The position numbers were made by a program, and so were the translations under genes. Positions 1 to 8,806 of a stretch of DNA of 64,000 nt are shown here, piece after piece (within the stretch, counting starts at the first letter, position 1; each line of letters opens with the position of its first letter). The notes beneath the pieces were generated by a model. It was given only the letters and a program-made list of their open reading frames with translations. It ran no database searches and was not told where the DNA came from. Source of the DNA: Pseudomonas azotoformans (GTDB taxonomy: Bacteria > Pseudomonadota > Gammaproteobacteria > Pseudomonadales > Pseudomonadaceae); NCBI RefSeq assembly GCF_900103345.1, contig NZ_LT629702.1, positions 5,068,501 to 5,132,500 on the forward strand, given 5' to 3'.

Positions 1-225
1 GGCCGTATTGCCCTGGAACGCGGTGAAAACGAGCGAGCTGAGGCCCTGCTGCACGAGGCTGAGCGAAACGGTCTGGGGCCGGCTCAGTTACTGCCTTTCC
101 ATGCCGAGTTGGCGTTCGAAGCGGGTCGCTATCACGAAATCCCCGGGCTGCTCGCCAGCCTGCCGGAAGAAACCCGTCAGCGGCCACCCTTTGCTGAGTT
201 GGTGAGGAGCTGGAATGAATCATAA
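1..225 (+). CDS. pelE: PelE, C-terminal end (partial)
   Basis: An open frame enters from the left edge and stops at 223-225; 74 residues are visible. They are rich in Ala, Glu and Leu (for example the run ending LLASLPEETRQRPP) and look like helical repeat (TPR-like) sequence. The assignment rests mainly on position: the frame overlaps the start of pelF by 11 nt, as expected for pelE in the pelABCDEFG order. In the known Pel system PelE is an inner-membrane protein with a TPR region that works with PelD, PelF and PelG in synthesis and export. The membrane segments would lie outside this window, so the identity is inferred from context. Confidence 0.75.
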   Translation, partial: GRIALERGENERAEALLHEAERNGLGPAQLLPFHAELAFEAGRYHEIPGLLASLPEETRQRPPFAELVRSWNES

Positions 226-1729
226 GGAAACCACCCCGACGGCTGACATTTGCCTGCTGCTGGAAGGCACCTGGCCGTACGTGCGCGGCGGTGTATCGAG
301 CTGGATCCACCAGATGATCCTCGGCCTGCCGGAGCTGACTTTTTCGGTGATGTTCATTGGTGGTCAGCGTTCGGCGTACACCTCGCGGCGTTATGAAGTG
401 CCGGTGAATGTGGTGCACATCGAAGAGGTGTTCCTCGAAGACGCGACGCACCCCGCCGATACCCGTGGCACGCCACGCGATGCCAACCCGCAGCAGCTGG
501 CCGACCTGTATCGCTTTTTGCACCACCCGGACCCGCCCGAGCGGGAACTGGGCGAGCGCCTGCTCAACTGCATCGCCGAGGGCCATATGACCCTGGATGA
601 TGTGCTGCGCAGCCGTGCCAGCTGGGAAACCCTCAGCGAAGGCTACCGCCAGCACTGCGCCGACCCGTCTTTCGTCAACTATTTCTGGACGCTGCGTTCG
701 TTGCAGTCGCCGTTGCTGATGCTCGCCGAGGCCTCGCGCAAGATGCCACCGGCGCGGGTGCTGCACTCGATTTCCACCGGTTACGCCGGGCTGCTGGGCT
801 GCATCCTCAAGCACCGCTGGAAATGCACTTACCTGCTGAGCGAACACGGTATCTATACCAAGGAGCGCAAGATCGATCTGGCCCAGGCCACCTGGATTGC
901 CGAAACCTCCGGGCAGGCGCTCAACCGCAGCCTCGACGGTGGCTCGGGGTATATCCGGACCCTGTGGGTGCGCTATTTCGAACGGATCGGCCAACTGGCC
1001 TACAACAGCGCCGACAAGATCATTGCCTTGTATGACGGCAACCGTCAGCGTCAGATCAAGGACGGTGCCGATCCGAGCCGCACGGCGTTGATCGCCAATG
1101 GCATCGACCTGTCGCAATGGTCCCGTGCCATGGAAACCCGTGAGCCGGGCATTGCACCGGTGGTCGGGTTGATCGGGCGCGTGGTGCCGATCAAGGACGT
1201 GAAAACGTTCCTGCGTGCCATGCGCGGCGTGATCAGCGCGATGCCGCACGCCGAAGGCTGGATTGTAGGCCCCGAGGAAGAAGACCCGGAATACGTGAGC
1301 GAATGCCGCAGCCTTATGGCGAGCCTGGGGCTTGAAGGCAAAGTGCACTTCCTGGGTTTCCAGCGCATCCAGGACATCTTGCCCAAGCTTGGCCTGATGG
1401 TGCTGACCTCGATCAGCGAAGCACAACCCTTGGTGATCCTCGAAGCCTGGGCTGCCGGTACGCCGGTCGTCAGCAGCGACGTCGGCTCGTGCCGCGAACT
1501 GATCGAAGGCGGCAGCGCCGAAGACCGCGACCTCGGCGTGGCGGGCAAGGTGGTGGCGATTGCCGACCCACAGGCGACGTCCGCCGCCATCCTGGAACTG
1601 CTGCGCAGCCCCGAGCGCTGGAAGGCTGCACAGGCCGCCGGCTTGCTGCGGGTCAACCGTTACTACACCGAAGCCTTGATGCTGCAGCGCTACCGCGACC
1701 TGTACCAGGCCGCCATGGAGAACAGTTAA
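215..1729 (+). CDS. pelF: PelF, cytosolic GT4 glycosyltransferase of Pel polysaccharide synthesis
   Basis: 504 residues, close to the usual PelF length of about 507. It is a GT-B fold, GT4-type enzyme that uses a nucleotide sugar to polymerise the Pel exopolysaccharide on the cytoplasmic side. The start region reads ICLLLEGTWPYVRGGVSSW, typical of PelF. The donor-binding Arg and Lys are R322 and K327 in GRVVPIK, and the E-x7-E motif is E402/E410 in SEAQPLVILEAWAAG. There is no signal peptide or membrane segment. The ATG lies inside the end of pelE, and the stop directly precedes the ATG of pelG, so the three genes are translationally linked. Confidence 0.96.
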   Translation: MNHKETTPTADICLLLEGTWPYVRGGVSSWIHQMILGLPELTFSVMFIGGQRSAYTSRRYEVPVNVVHIEEVFLEDATHPADTRGTPRDANPQQLADLYRFLHHPDPPERELGERLLNCIAEGHMTLDDVLRSRASWETLSEGYRQHCADPSFVNYFWTLRSLQSPLLMLAEASRKMPPARVLHSISTGYAGLLGCILKHRWKCTYLLSEHGIYTKERKIDLAQATWIAETSGQALNRSLDGGSGYIRTLWVRYFERIGQLAYNSADKIIALYDGNRQRQIKDGADPSRTALIANGIDLSQWSRAMETREPGIAPVVGLIGRVVPIKDVKTFLRAMRGVISAMPHAEGWIVGPEEEDPEYVSECRSLMASLGLEGKVHFLGFQRIQDILPKLGLMVLTSISEAQPLVILEAWAAGTPVVSSDVGSCRELIEGGSAEDRDLGVAGKVVAIADPQATSAAILELLRSPERWKAAQAAGLLRVNRYYTEALMLQRYRDLYQAAMENS

Positions 1730-3100
1730 ATGGCCGGTATTGGCTTCGAACTGCGCAAGATCCTCTCGCGCGACTCATACACCGCCACCTTGCACGCCTA
1801 TGTGTATGCGGGCCTGATCAGCTCCGGCCCGTGGGTGCTGTCGATCATCAGCGTGATGCTGGTGGGGATCATCAGCCTGGGCCTGCTGTTGCCCAACGCA
1901 TTGGTGGGGCAGTTTCTGGTCACGGTGACGTACCTGATGGCCAGCTCACTGATCCTGACGGGCGGCCTGCAGTTGTTCTTCACCCGCTTCGTGTCCGACC
2001 AGTTGTTCGAGCGCAACTACGACCAGATCCTGCCCAACCTGCTGGGCATATTGTTGATGGTGACGGTCGGTGCCGGGGTGTTGGGGGTTATCGTGCTGGC
2101 GGTGCTGTTCGATCAACCGCTGATCTACCGCGTGCTGGTGCTGTCGAACTTCGTGGTGCTGTGCAACCTGTGGCTGGTGATCATCTTTCTTTCGGGGATG
2201 AAAAAGTACAACCGCATCCTGCTGGTGATGGTGGTGGGTTACTCGCTGATGGTCGCGAGCGCCTACCTGCTGAGCTTCCTGAAGATGCCCGGCCTGTTGC
2301 TGGCGCTGTTGATCGGCCACGGCAGCCTTTTGTTCCTGTACCTGTACGACATCCTGCGCGAGTACCGTGCCGAGAAAATGATTGCGTTTGATTTTCTCGA
2401 TCGTCGCAACGTGTTCCTCAGCCTGCTGGTGACCGGCTTCTTCTACAACTTCGGCATCTGGGTCGACAAAATCCTGTTCTGGTTCAACCCAGGCACGTCC
2501 AACACGGTGATAGGCCCGCTGCGCGCCTCGATCCTGTACGACATGCCGATCTTCATCGCCTACTTGGCGATCATCCCCGGCATGGCCGTGTTCCTGGTGC
2601 GTATCGAGACCGACTTTGCCGAGTGGTACGACCGCTTGTTCCGTGCCATCCGCGATGGCGAGACCTTGCAGCACATCGGCTCGCTGAAAACCGAGATGAC
2701 CCTCTCCATCCGCCAGGGCCTGCTGGAAATCTGCAAAGTCCAAGGCCTGACCGTGGTGCTGCTGTTCCTCTTCGCCCCGCGCCTGCTGGAATGGATCGGC
2801 ATCTCCAGCTACTACCTGCCACTGTTCTACATCGACTTGATCGGCGTGAGCATCCAGGTGGTCTTCATGGCGTTGCTCAACGTGTTCTTCTACCTCGACA
2901 AACGCCGCGTGGTCCTGGAACTGTGCGTACTGTTTGCCGTACTCAACGCAGCCCTGACACTGCTCAGCATGCACCTGGGGCCTAGCTTCTTCGGCTACGG
3001 GTTTACGTTGTCGTTGCTGGTGTGTGTACTGCTGGGGCTGGCGCGGTTGTCGTCGGCGCTGGAAGATCTGGAGTATGAGACGTTTATGTTGGCGCGGTGA
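1730..3100 (+). CDS. pelG: PelG, inner-membrane Pel exporter (MOP/Wzx-like)
   Basis: 456 residues, mostly hydrophobic, with about a dozen predicted membrane helices. It starts MAGIGFELRKIL, the characteristic PelG N-terminus. PelG is a polysaccharide transporter of the MOP superfamily and forms the inner-membrane part of the Pel machinery with PelD, PelE and PelF. Its ATG follows the pelF stop without a gap, and it is the last gene of the operon: a strong intrinsic terminator follows within 20-60 nt. Length and composition fit the family and nothing appears broken. Confidence 0.96.
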   Translation: MAGIGFELRKILSRDSYTATLHAYVYAGLISSGPWVLSIISVMLVGIISLGLLLPNALVGQFLVTVTYLMASSLILTGGLQLFFTRFVSDQLFERNYDQILPNLLGILLMVTVGAGVLGVIVLAVLFDQPLIYRVLVLSNFVVLCNLWLVIIFLSGMKKYNRILLVMVVGYSLMVASAYLLSFLKMPGLLLALLIGHGSLLFLYLYDILREYRAEKMIAFDFLDRRNVFLSLLVTGFFYNFGIWVDKILFWFNPGTSNTVIGPLRASILYDMPIFIAYLAIIPGMAVFLVRIETDFAEWYDRLFRAIRDGETLQHIGSLKTEMTLSIRQGLLEICKVQGLTVVLLFLFAPRLLEWIGISSYYLPLFYIDLIGVSIQVVFMALLNVFFYLDKRRVVLELCVLFAVLNAALTLLSMHLGPSFFGYGFTLSLLVCVLLGLARLSSALEDLEYETFMLAR

Positions 3101-3119
3101 TTGGGTTGCAGGTGGGGTG

Positions 3120-3157
3120 AAAAAGGCACTTGGCGTTCGCGGCAAGTGCCTTTTTTG
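3120..3157 (+). terminator. Intrinsic terminator of the pel operon
   Basis: An 11-bp stem (AAAGGCACTTG with CAAGTGCCTTT) closes a short GC-rich loop and runs into T6. It lies about 20 nt after the pelG stop and ends the pel transcript. Confidence 0.9.
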
Positions 3158-3249
3158 TTGGGGGCTGGATGGGGCTTTATAGAGAGCGATAACGAACCTC
3201 GCCACAAGTTGAACTGCACTATGGCGAGGACAGGCCTTTTCAGTGAGGT

Positions 3250-3534
3250 CTACTGCGCGCTATTGCTGGGTGACTCCAACACCTTCACCACGTCATCAAT
3301 CACCGCCTTGCTCATCTCCTGCAAATAATGCGAAGCCCAGGCATAACGGTCCGTCTCCCGTGTCATCGCCGCCTCTTCTGCGAGCAGCTTGGCGACATGG
3401 AGCAGGTCGGAAACGTGGTGCAAGGCTTCATGCAGGGAAACACCGCTATTGACGCGGAACAGAGGTTGGTCGGAGTGAAAGGAGAAGGGGGTGACGCCGA
3501 GGGTGGTTAACGCAGGCGGACTTGTAGCGGTCAT
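3250..3534 (-). CDS. DUF3077 family protein
   Basis: 94 residues from the preferred start at 3534. An in-frame ATG 15 nt further upstream lacks a ribosome-binding site, whereas GGGAG lies 8 nt before the ATG at 3534. The central block (LFRVNSGVSLHEALHHVSDLL) matches the small DUF3077 proteins that are common and often multi-copy in Pseudomonas; their function is unknown. No signal peptide or membrane segment is seen. It is transcribed away from the AT-rich two-gene unit that starts at 3919 and is preceded by a long, structured leader. Family assignment is from memory of the domain, not from a search. Confidence 0.8.
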   Translation of the reverse strand: MTATSPPALTTLGVTPFSFHSDQPLFRVNSGVSLHEALHHVSDLLHVAKLLAEEAAMTRETDRYAWASHYLQEMSKAVIDDVVKVLESPSNSAQ

Positions 3535-3590
3535 TGGTAAAACTCCCATATCTGGTGAGAGCTACCACGTTCGTTCTCAGGCGAATGGGT

Positions 3591-3665
3591 GGCAGCTGTG
3601 CGCAGGCTGAGAAACCGGAGATACAGGAACCCGGCAGACCCGAAGGTCTCCCACGCACAGCCGCC
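3591..3665 (-). promoter_or_regulatory. Structured leader RNA upstream of the DUF3077 gene
   Basis: Positions 3591-3602 and 3654-3665 are complementary over 12 nt with one mismatch. They enclose a second hairpin with stem 3636-3640/3645-3649 and, on the minus strand, a UUCG tetraloop. The element lies 57-130 nt before the DUF3077 start. A minus-strand reading frame runs through it (3531-3893), but conserved structure explains it better than a protein. Possible roles are a cis-acting leader or an antisense RNA of the kind found in phage-satellite immunity regions; the sequence alone does not decide. Confidence 0.45.
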
Positions 3666-3862
3666 ATTGCACGAAATGGTGGGCGAAAAAAAAACGCCTG
3701 CAAATCGGGTTTTGGGGCGCTTGGTGCGCCTGCATCTTGCGGGGTTCTCAGGCCCGATCGCTGAATTGGCAGCGATAGGAAAGAGTAGCTTGATAAGGAG
3801 TGACTCGCAATGGTGGGTTGCTTTGAGCCATTTGTTTGAGGTAGGTACCACTAAAGCTTGCG

Positions 3863-3895
3863 TGATGGCAATATAGCGGCTTGCTGATGGCAATA
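3863..3895 (+). repeat. Direct repeat TGATGGCAATA (two copies), upstream of the two-gene unit
   Basis: The 11-mer occurs at 3863-3873 and 3885-3895, repeating every 22 nt (two helical turns), and ends 23 nt before the ATG at 3919. The spacing and place suggest a regulator site or part of the promoter of the hydrolase/ATPase pair. This is inference. Confidence 0.4.
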
Positions 3896-3918
3896 AGCTA
3901 TAGGGGCGGCGGCGATTG

Positions 3919-5535
3919 ATGGAAAATAATACTTGGTACAGATATGACGAAAACGCTGATTTAGCGGTGGTTTTTGTTCATGGCTTCTTTTCAAGCGCCG
4001 CAGACTGTTGGAGGAATAAGAGCGCCAATGTCTTCTGGCCGGAATTGCTAAAACAAGATAAGAGATTACCTCCAGTGTCAATATTTATGGGAGGTTATTA
4101 CACTGATATCGACTCGGGTGACTATGGTGTCAGAGATTGCGTAGAAGAGTTGTTCAGGTCTTTGAGCCGAAAATCTGCGGCTGGAGAAAAGTCGGTACTT
4201 GAAAAGAGAAAACTCATATTTGTATGTCATAGTTTGGGTGGTATAGTCGTAAGATATATGCTGGAGTCAAAGAGGGAGAGCTTTAAGGAGCATTATGTCG
4301 GACTAGTCTTAATGGCTTCGCCATCCATCGGTTCCGATTATGCCGATAGTTTTCTTGGTGTGATAAATTTGTACAAGAATAGATTGGGTAAGCAATTAGC
4401 TTTCAAAAATGAATTGTTAATGGATCTCGATGCTAGATTCAAGCAATTTATTAACGTTGTAGGTCATGATAAATTCAAAGGTGTAGAGGCCGTTGAACAT
4501 AAAGCTATGTTTGGTTCTCGCTGGCTCCCTGGCTTTGCACCTATAGTATTGAAAGATTCCGCAGCGCGTTATTTTCCGAGTCCCCAAGTGATTCCGGATA
4601 CTAACCATTCCTCTATTGTAAAGCCAGTAAGTCTTAATCACGCTAGCCATAATTTTCTTGTGGATTTTATTAATGACAAGTTTTTAGCGGAAACGGAAAT
4701 AGATTTTAAAATTTGCTCTAAAATAGAAAAAGACGCAGGCGTGTACTCTAGGCTAGTCAGTCGGGGACCGTTATTTGATATATATGACGCTAATTGTGAG
4801 CCGTACTATTTTAAGAGGGATATCGACTCCCAAGTTGCATGTGACTTTTCTGTCGCAAGTTTTTGGCTGTTTGGACCGTCAGGGGCAGGAAAAACATCGA
4901 TTATAAAAAAATTGCTCTGCGATGAAGGGGGAGGCATTGTGGAAATGTGTTTCTCTCAATGCAATAGTCCTGCGTTTAGAGAGCAATATATAGCGGAGAT
5001 GGTTGATACTATTCGTTTGTTAAGTGATGATATTAATTTAAATGTCGAAAAAACGCTCAACGGCCTAGTTCAGTTATTAATAAGAAAAATTGAGTTGGGT
5101 GGTAAACTAACACTTTATATCGATGAAGTGCCGGCCGGGCAAAATGAATGTATGGCTGAGAACGAGCTAATTTGTCTAGTGGAAGATATATTCACAAGAG
5201 TAAAACAACTCTCTAACGCGAACGATCTACGTATTGTAATCTCGTCCATAGGTAAGCCAGATTTTTCCGCATGTAAAAACCTATCAAAAATAAGTAGTTA
5301 CTTGAGGTTACGAGAATGTTTTCTCTGGGGGCATGATGAGTTAAGTGGTTTGTTACAGTTGATATTGACTGGTGTTGGTGGTTCATTCAATATCGAAACA
5401 TTGCCAGCAAATCTCTTAGATGTATCTTATGGCTCTCCGAGATTTTTGAAAAATTTCTTCAAAGCTAGAATTTCTCAGCCAGGTAAAAGCAACGAGGAAA
5501 TTCTCACTATTTCTGCCTATGGATTCCAATCATGA
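3919..5535 (+). CDS. Alpha/beta-hydrolase fused to a P-loop NTPase, putative effector of a defence-like pair
   Basis: 538 residues from the ATG at 3919; a TTG codon just before it is less likely. Residues 1-240 form an alpha/beta-hydrolase of the SERAC1/PGAP1 lipase-like type: VVFVHG at 17-22, nucleophile Ser105 in CHSLGG, and a likely Asp227/His230 pair in PDTNHSSIVKP. Residues 300-500 hold a P-loop NTPase: Walker A GPSGAGKT at 319-326 and Walker B LTLYIDE with D402/E403. No signal peptide, so probably cytosolic. The gene is strikingly AT-rich (about 40% GC by eye) and uses codons such as ATA and TTA that its neighbours avoid, which suggests transfer. Its stop overlaps the next start as ATGA. 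A hydrolase effector joined to an NTPase switch recalls STAND-type anti-phage proteins; no exact named system was recognised. Confidence 0.75.
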   Translation: MENNTWYRYDENADLAVVFVHGFFSSAADCWRNKSANVFWPELLKQDKRLPPVSIFMGGYYTDIDSGDYGVRDCVEELFRSLSRKSAAGEKSVLEKRKLIFVCHSLGGIVVRYMLESKRESFKEHYVGLVLMASPSIGSDYADSFLGVINLYKNRLGKQLAFKNELLMDLDARFKQFINVVGHDKFKGVEAVEHKAMFGSRWLPGFAPIVLKDSAARYFPSPQVIPDTNHSSIVKPVSLNHASHNFLVDFINDKFLAETEIDFKICSKIEKDAGVYSRLVSRGPLFDIYDANCEPYYFKRDIDSQVACDFSVASFWLFGPSGAGKTSIIKKLLCDEGGGIVEMCFSQCNSPAFREQYIAEMVDTIRLLSDDINLNVEKTLNGLVQLLIRKIELGGKLTLYIDEVPAGQNECMAENELICLVEDIFTRVKQLSNANDLRIVISSIGKPDFSACKNLSKISSYLRLRECFLWGHDELSGLLQLILTGVGGSFNIETLPANLLDVSYGSPRFLKNFFKARISQPGKSNEEILTISAYGFQS

Positions 5536-8186
5536 TGAGTGAAATTATGACGGATAAAAAAATCAAGCCTTACGCTATTGTCCCTTCGTCGCTATATGTC
5601 CGGCGCGAAGCGGATGCGCAGCTCCGTCAAATTATCGCTGATATGGGACGTCCAGGATACGTTTTAGTATCTCGTCAAATGGGGAAGACTAATCTGCTTC
5701 TTAACGCCAAACGTGAAGTCGATTCACTTGGTGATGTATTTGTGTATTTAGATGTGTCAAACGCGTTCTCTGATTTACGCTCATTTTTTAGAAACATTAC
5801 AGATACAATACTGGATGGCGCTGAACTGAGCCTTGCTGAGGTCTCTACATTAATTAACGAAGCTCGGCTTTCTGCCGATATCATGCAGCCACATAAGGAG
5901 CATGAGCGAGAGCTAAGGGCGATTTTACGCGCCATTCCCGGAAAGCTCGTAATATGTTTGGATGAAATTGATGCTCTCACGAAAGTTGACTACTCTGATA
6001 ATGTTTTTTCTTTAATTAGAAGTATCTACTTTTCTGGTAGAACAAACTTTGCCGAGTTTTACAGGCTTACATATGTGTTGTCAGGAGTGGCAGATCCATC
6101 TGAGCTTATTAAAAATAAAGCAATTTCTCCTTTTAATATTGGAGAAAAAATATATTTGAATGATTTTAGTTTGGATGAGACTTTTTTGTTCTTGACGCAA
6201 TGTGCATTGACCTTTTCAAGTGAGGCGGTGAGCAGAATCTTCTATTGGGCCTCTGGTAATCCGCGCATGACTTGGGATATTTGCTCCGCGTTAGAGTCGC
6301 AAGTTATATCTGGTGTGCATATTGATGAGAGGGAAGTTGATTTTGTTGTGGAAGGGTTGTATTTGAAAGATTTCGATCTTCCTCCTATTGACCATATAAG
6401 AACTAGGGTTGAGCTAGATAAAGAAATAAGAAATGCTGTAATGAGCATACATTATGATAAGACATTGAGTCTCTCAGATAAGGTAAAGGATCGTTTGTAT
6501 CTTGCGGGAATAAGTACACCTAAAGCAATAGATGGCTCCATAAAATTCCGAAATAAGATTATGGCTCTTTCTTTGTCAGAAAAATGGATTTCGGATGTTG
6601 AAGTCCGTAGTACAACGTTGGAAAATCGTGCCGCTGATAAACTCAGACTTAAGCAGTACCAAGATGCTATCGATCTCTATACCGAATTCCTTGCTGGAAA
6701 TGAAAATCAAGAAAAAAGAAATGCTGTTTTGCTAAATGTTGGATTTTGTCAAGCAATGCAAGAAAAATTCGATGAGGCGATTGAAGTATTAAGTCCTGTC
6801 AATCTTACGCTTGATAAACATCCTTACTTTTACAGCTTTCGAAGCTATTGGTTAGGGCTCTGTTATCTTTGTAAAGGCGATTATGCTGTAGCGAAAAATG
6901 AGTTTTCTAAGATTTGCGATCAAGGATTAACTGAGCATAGCTCCGGATTTTATTTTCAATCTCAGGTTAATTTGGCAATCAGTCAGTTTAAGGAGTTTGG
7001 CGATTTTAGTAAGGATGATTTTGAAAGCGGTGCAGTTGAGGAACTATTGCTGCAGGTGATTGCTTCAGAAGATCAGATGACAAAGTATAATCAGGTTGCA
7101 GCAGTCAGGAAAGTGCTTTACTCAGCGCACTATCATCTTGCTCTTTATTATATGCGTACTGAAAATTCAGCTGGGGCTATGGAAAGCTTAGATAAGGCGC
7201 TTTTTTACGCAGGGGAGGGTGAAAAACTTAATTTGATGATATATAGAGCGTCATTTCAAAGTGACTCTTCAATTGAAGCGTCAATATATTCTAATTGTGC
7301 AAGCGAGTTGATTAAAACCAACGTTTATTTGTCAAGAGCGAAGCAGATTAATCCAGCCGCGGTTACGTTGGATGAATGCGCAAATCTAATTTATAATCTG
7401 GCTCGGCTGGATGCTAAACAGTCAGTAATAGACCTTATAAATTATTTAGATGTTACCCGTGATAAGCAAATTATTAGCTCGTGGAGTCTATGCTTGCAGG
7501 CTACCCTTATCGCGTTGGGCGATGGGGATGTAACCACGTTTGCTCGGCTTACTCATTACAGACTGATGACGGTGACTGAAGAAACTCCAGTTGATGAGGT
7601 ATTCCAAACATTATGTTTTGCAATTCTACTTCCTGGCGGCGAGGAGCGAGCAGAGTTTGCTGATAAGTTTGTGACCTTGTTTTTGAATATGAACGATTAT
7701 GCATTGCGTGATGCTGATATTCGAGTGATTTGGGAGGTTGTTCTTTATAAGCTTGCTGTTGGTAACTTTAACGAAGCATTGAGGATATACGAATGTGCGG
7801 CGGATTGTTTTGAGCGAAGTGTGAGTCAAGACAAATTTTCTGAAAATATTGTTCAGTCTGGTCGGGCTATTTTTGAATATATGAAAATAAAAATATATGG
7901 AATGGCTGAGGGCCAAAAACTTTGCAACTACAGTGCATTAATGGATATTCATTTGTCTCCAGAAAAATTTGAGCTTCCATTCTTTAATTCAGATTTTTTG
8001 GCTCGGTTTTTGACTGAGGATTTTTCTTCGCCTCGAGAGGCTGGTCGCGTTAAAGGTGGGCAAAAGATAGGCCGAAATGAAATAGTAGAAATTGTCTTTA
8101 ATGATGGTAAAAAAGTTAAGGGGAAATATAAAAAGCTACTTCAGATCATTGAGTCTGGAGAAGCCTCATTAGTAACCGACGCGTAG
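5532..8186 (+). CDS. AAA-like ATPase with TPR region, partner of the hydrolase/NTPase
   Basis: 884 residues. The N-terminal third is an AAA-like ATPase of the AAA_35 type: LYVRREADAQL, P-loop RQMGKTNLL with G51-K52-T53, and Walker B VICLDEIDAL with D144/E145. From about residue 365 to 620 there are TPR-like helical repeats (AADKLRLKQYQDAIDLYTEF and similar), then a long helical region and a basic C-terminus (KKVKGKYKKLLQ). The ATG at 5532 overlaps the previous stop by 4 nt, and other in-frame ATGs follow at 5535 and 5547; the last gives MTDKKIKPYAIVP, which may be the true N-terminus. AT-rich like its partner. ATPase plus TPR is the layout of a STAND-like sensor, so it may detect a trigger and control the hydrolase. 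Function is inferred. Confidence 0.75.
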   Translation: MMSEIMTDKKIKPYAIVPSSLYVRREADAQLRQIIADMGRPGYVLVSRQMGKTNLLLNAKREVDSLGDVFVYLDVSNAFSDLRSFFRNITDTILDGAELSLAEVSTLINEARLSADIMQPHKEHERELRAILRAIPGKLVICLDEIDALTKVDYSDNVFSLIRSIYFSGRTNFAEFYRLTYVLSGVADPSELIKNKAISPFNIGEKIYLNDFSLDETFLFLTQCALTFSSEAVSRIFYWASGNPRMTWDICSALESQVISGVHIDEREVDFVVEGLYLKDFDLPPIDHIRTRVELDKEIRNAVMSIHYDKTLSLSDKVKDRLYLAGISTPKAIDGSIKFRNKIMALSLSEKWISDVEVRSTTLENRAADKLRLKQYQDAIDLYTEFLAGNENQEKRNAVLLNVGFCQAMQEKFDEAIEVLSPVNLTLDKHPYFYSFRSYWLGLCYLCKGDYAVAKNEFSKICDQGLTEHSSGFYFQSQVNLAISQFKEFGDFSKDDFESGAVEELLLQVIASEDQMTKYNQVAAVRKVLYSAHYHLALYYMRTENSAGAMESLDKALFYAGEGEKLNLMIYRASFQSDSSIEASIYSNCASELIKTNVYLSRAKQINPAAVTLDECANLIYNLARLDAKQSVIDLINYLDVTRDKQIISSWSLCLQATLIALGDGDVTTFARLTHYRLMTVTEETPVDEVFQTLCFAILLPGGEERAEFADKFVTLFLNMNDYALRDADIRVIWEVVLYKLAVGNFNEALRIYECAADCFERSVSQDKFSENIVQSGRAIFEYMKIKIYGMAEGQKLCNYSALMDIHLSPEKFELPFFNSDFLARFLTEDFSSPREAGRVKGGQKIGRNEIVEIVFNDGKKVKGKYKKLLQIIESGEASLVTDA

Positions 8187-8806
8187 TGTTTGAGTTGTAC
8201 GCGTTGCTCAGATTGTTGCGAGATTTAGGCTAAGTATTATTCAGTACAATCAATTGACAGAGGCTGCGCTATTAGGGTTAAGGATTATAGGTTTTGTACT
8301 TTTATCTAGTGGGGTCGCAAGTTTCTAATCGCTATTGAGTTCTAGGTTCGAAGAAGCATGATGTTTAGTTGCTCCGATATTTTTGTTTTCGACTTTGTGC
8401 GAGGCAGTACAGATGGGGTCATTGTTTAAAATTTCGTTCATGTGGTATTGATTTTCCCCGATAGGCTAAATAGAAGCGGGCGCTGATCAATCCGTTTATA
8501 GACAAAGTTAATTGGGATGGACTCATCCAGTGCTGATCCGGGCGCTGCTGTCCATGCTCTATACGAGGACGGAAGTAAGAGTTGAGTTGAGGGCCCTAAG
8601 GTTTTTAGCTTTCAATTGGGTTGCTTTGGAGCATTCACCCCAAAATGTCTTCGGCGACTTATTGAGCTTTTCTAAGGTTTGGAAATTTCAAAGCCTCATT
8701 AACTGACGCTTCGAGATATATTGCCGCTACCTGCCGGTTACAAGTCAGTTTATACAGTGTGATACCCGTGAGATGATTATGCGACAGAATAAAGGGCTGC
8801 ATGGTC
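8187..8806. other. 620-nt gap without a convincing gene
   Basis: AT-rich up to about 8460, then closer to genome average. A 64-codon frame at 8512-8706 has no good ribosome-binding site and no recognisable product. The stretch holds one arm of a 13-bp inverted repeat (8475-8487, matched at 8820-8832) and the tRNA-Thr-like fragment at 8724-8750. No obvious terminator follows the ATPase/TPR gene. Confidence 0.6.
8724..8750 (-). repeat. Degraded copy of the anticodon/variable/T-arm part of tRNA-Thr (att-like)
   Basis: 27 nt match tRNA-Thr positions 10190-10216 at 22 of 27 bases, including an uninterrupted 13-mer TTACAAGTCAGTT, in the same orientation. This is what remains when an element integrates into a tRNA gene and leaves a partial copy at its far end. 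The enclosed 1.47 kb contains just the ATPase gene at 8807-9964. No integrase remains. Confidence 0.5.

Noticed and set aside
3531..3893. A 120-codon minus frame upstream of and overlapping the DUF3077 start
   Set aside because: It runs through an RNA-like stem structure and ignores the clear GGAG-ATG start of the DUF3077 gene; it is better explained as a leader.
3919..8186. Toxin-antitoxin or restriction-modification explanation for the AT-rich pair
   Set aside because: Proteins are too large for a classical toxin-antitoxin pair and show no methyltransferase, nuclease or DNA-recognition motif.
8512..8706. A 64-codon plus frame in the gap after the ATPase/TPR gene
   Set aside because: No ribosome-binding site, no recognisable domain.
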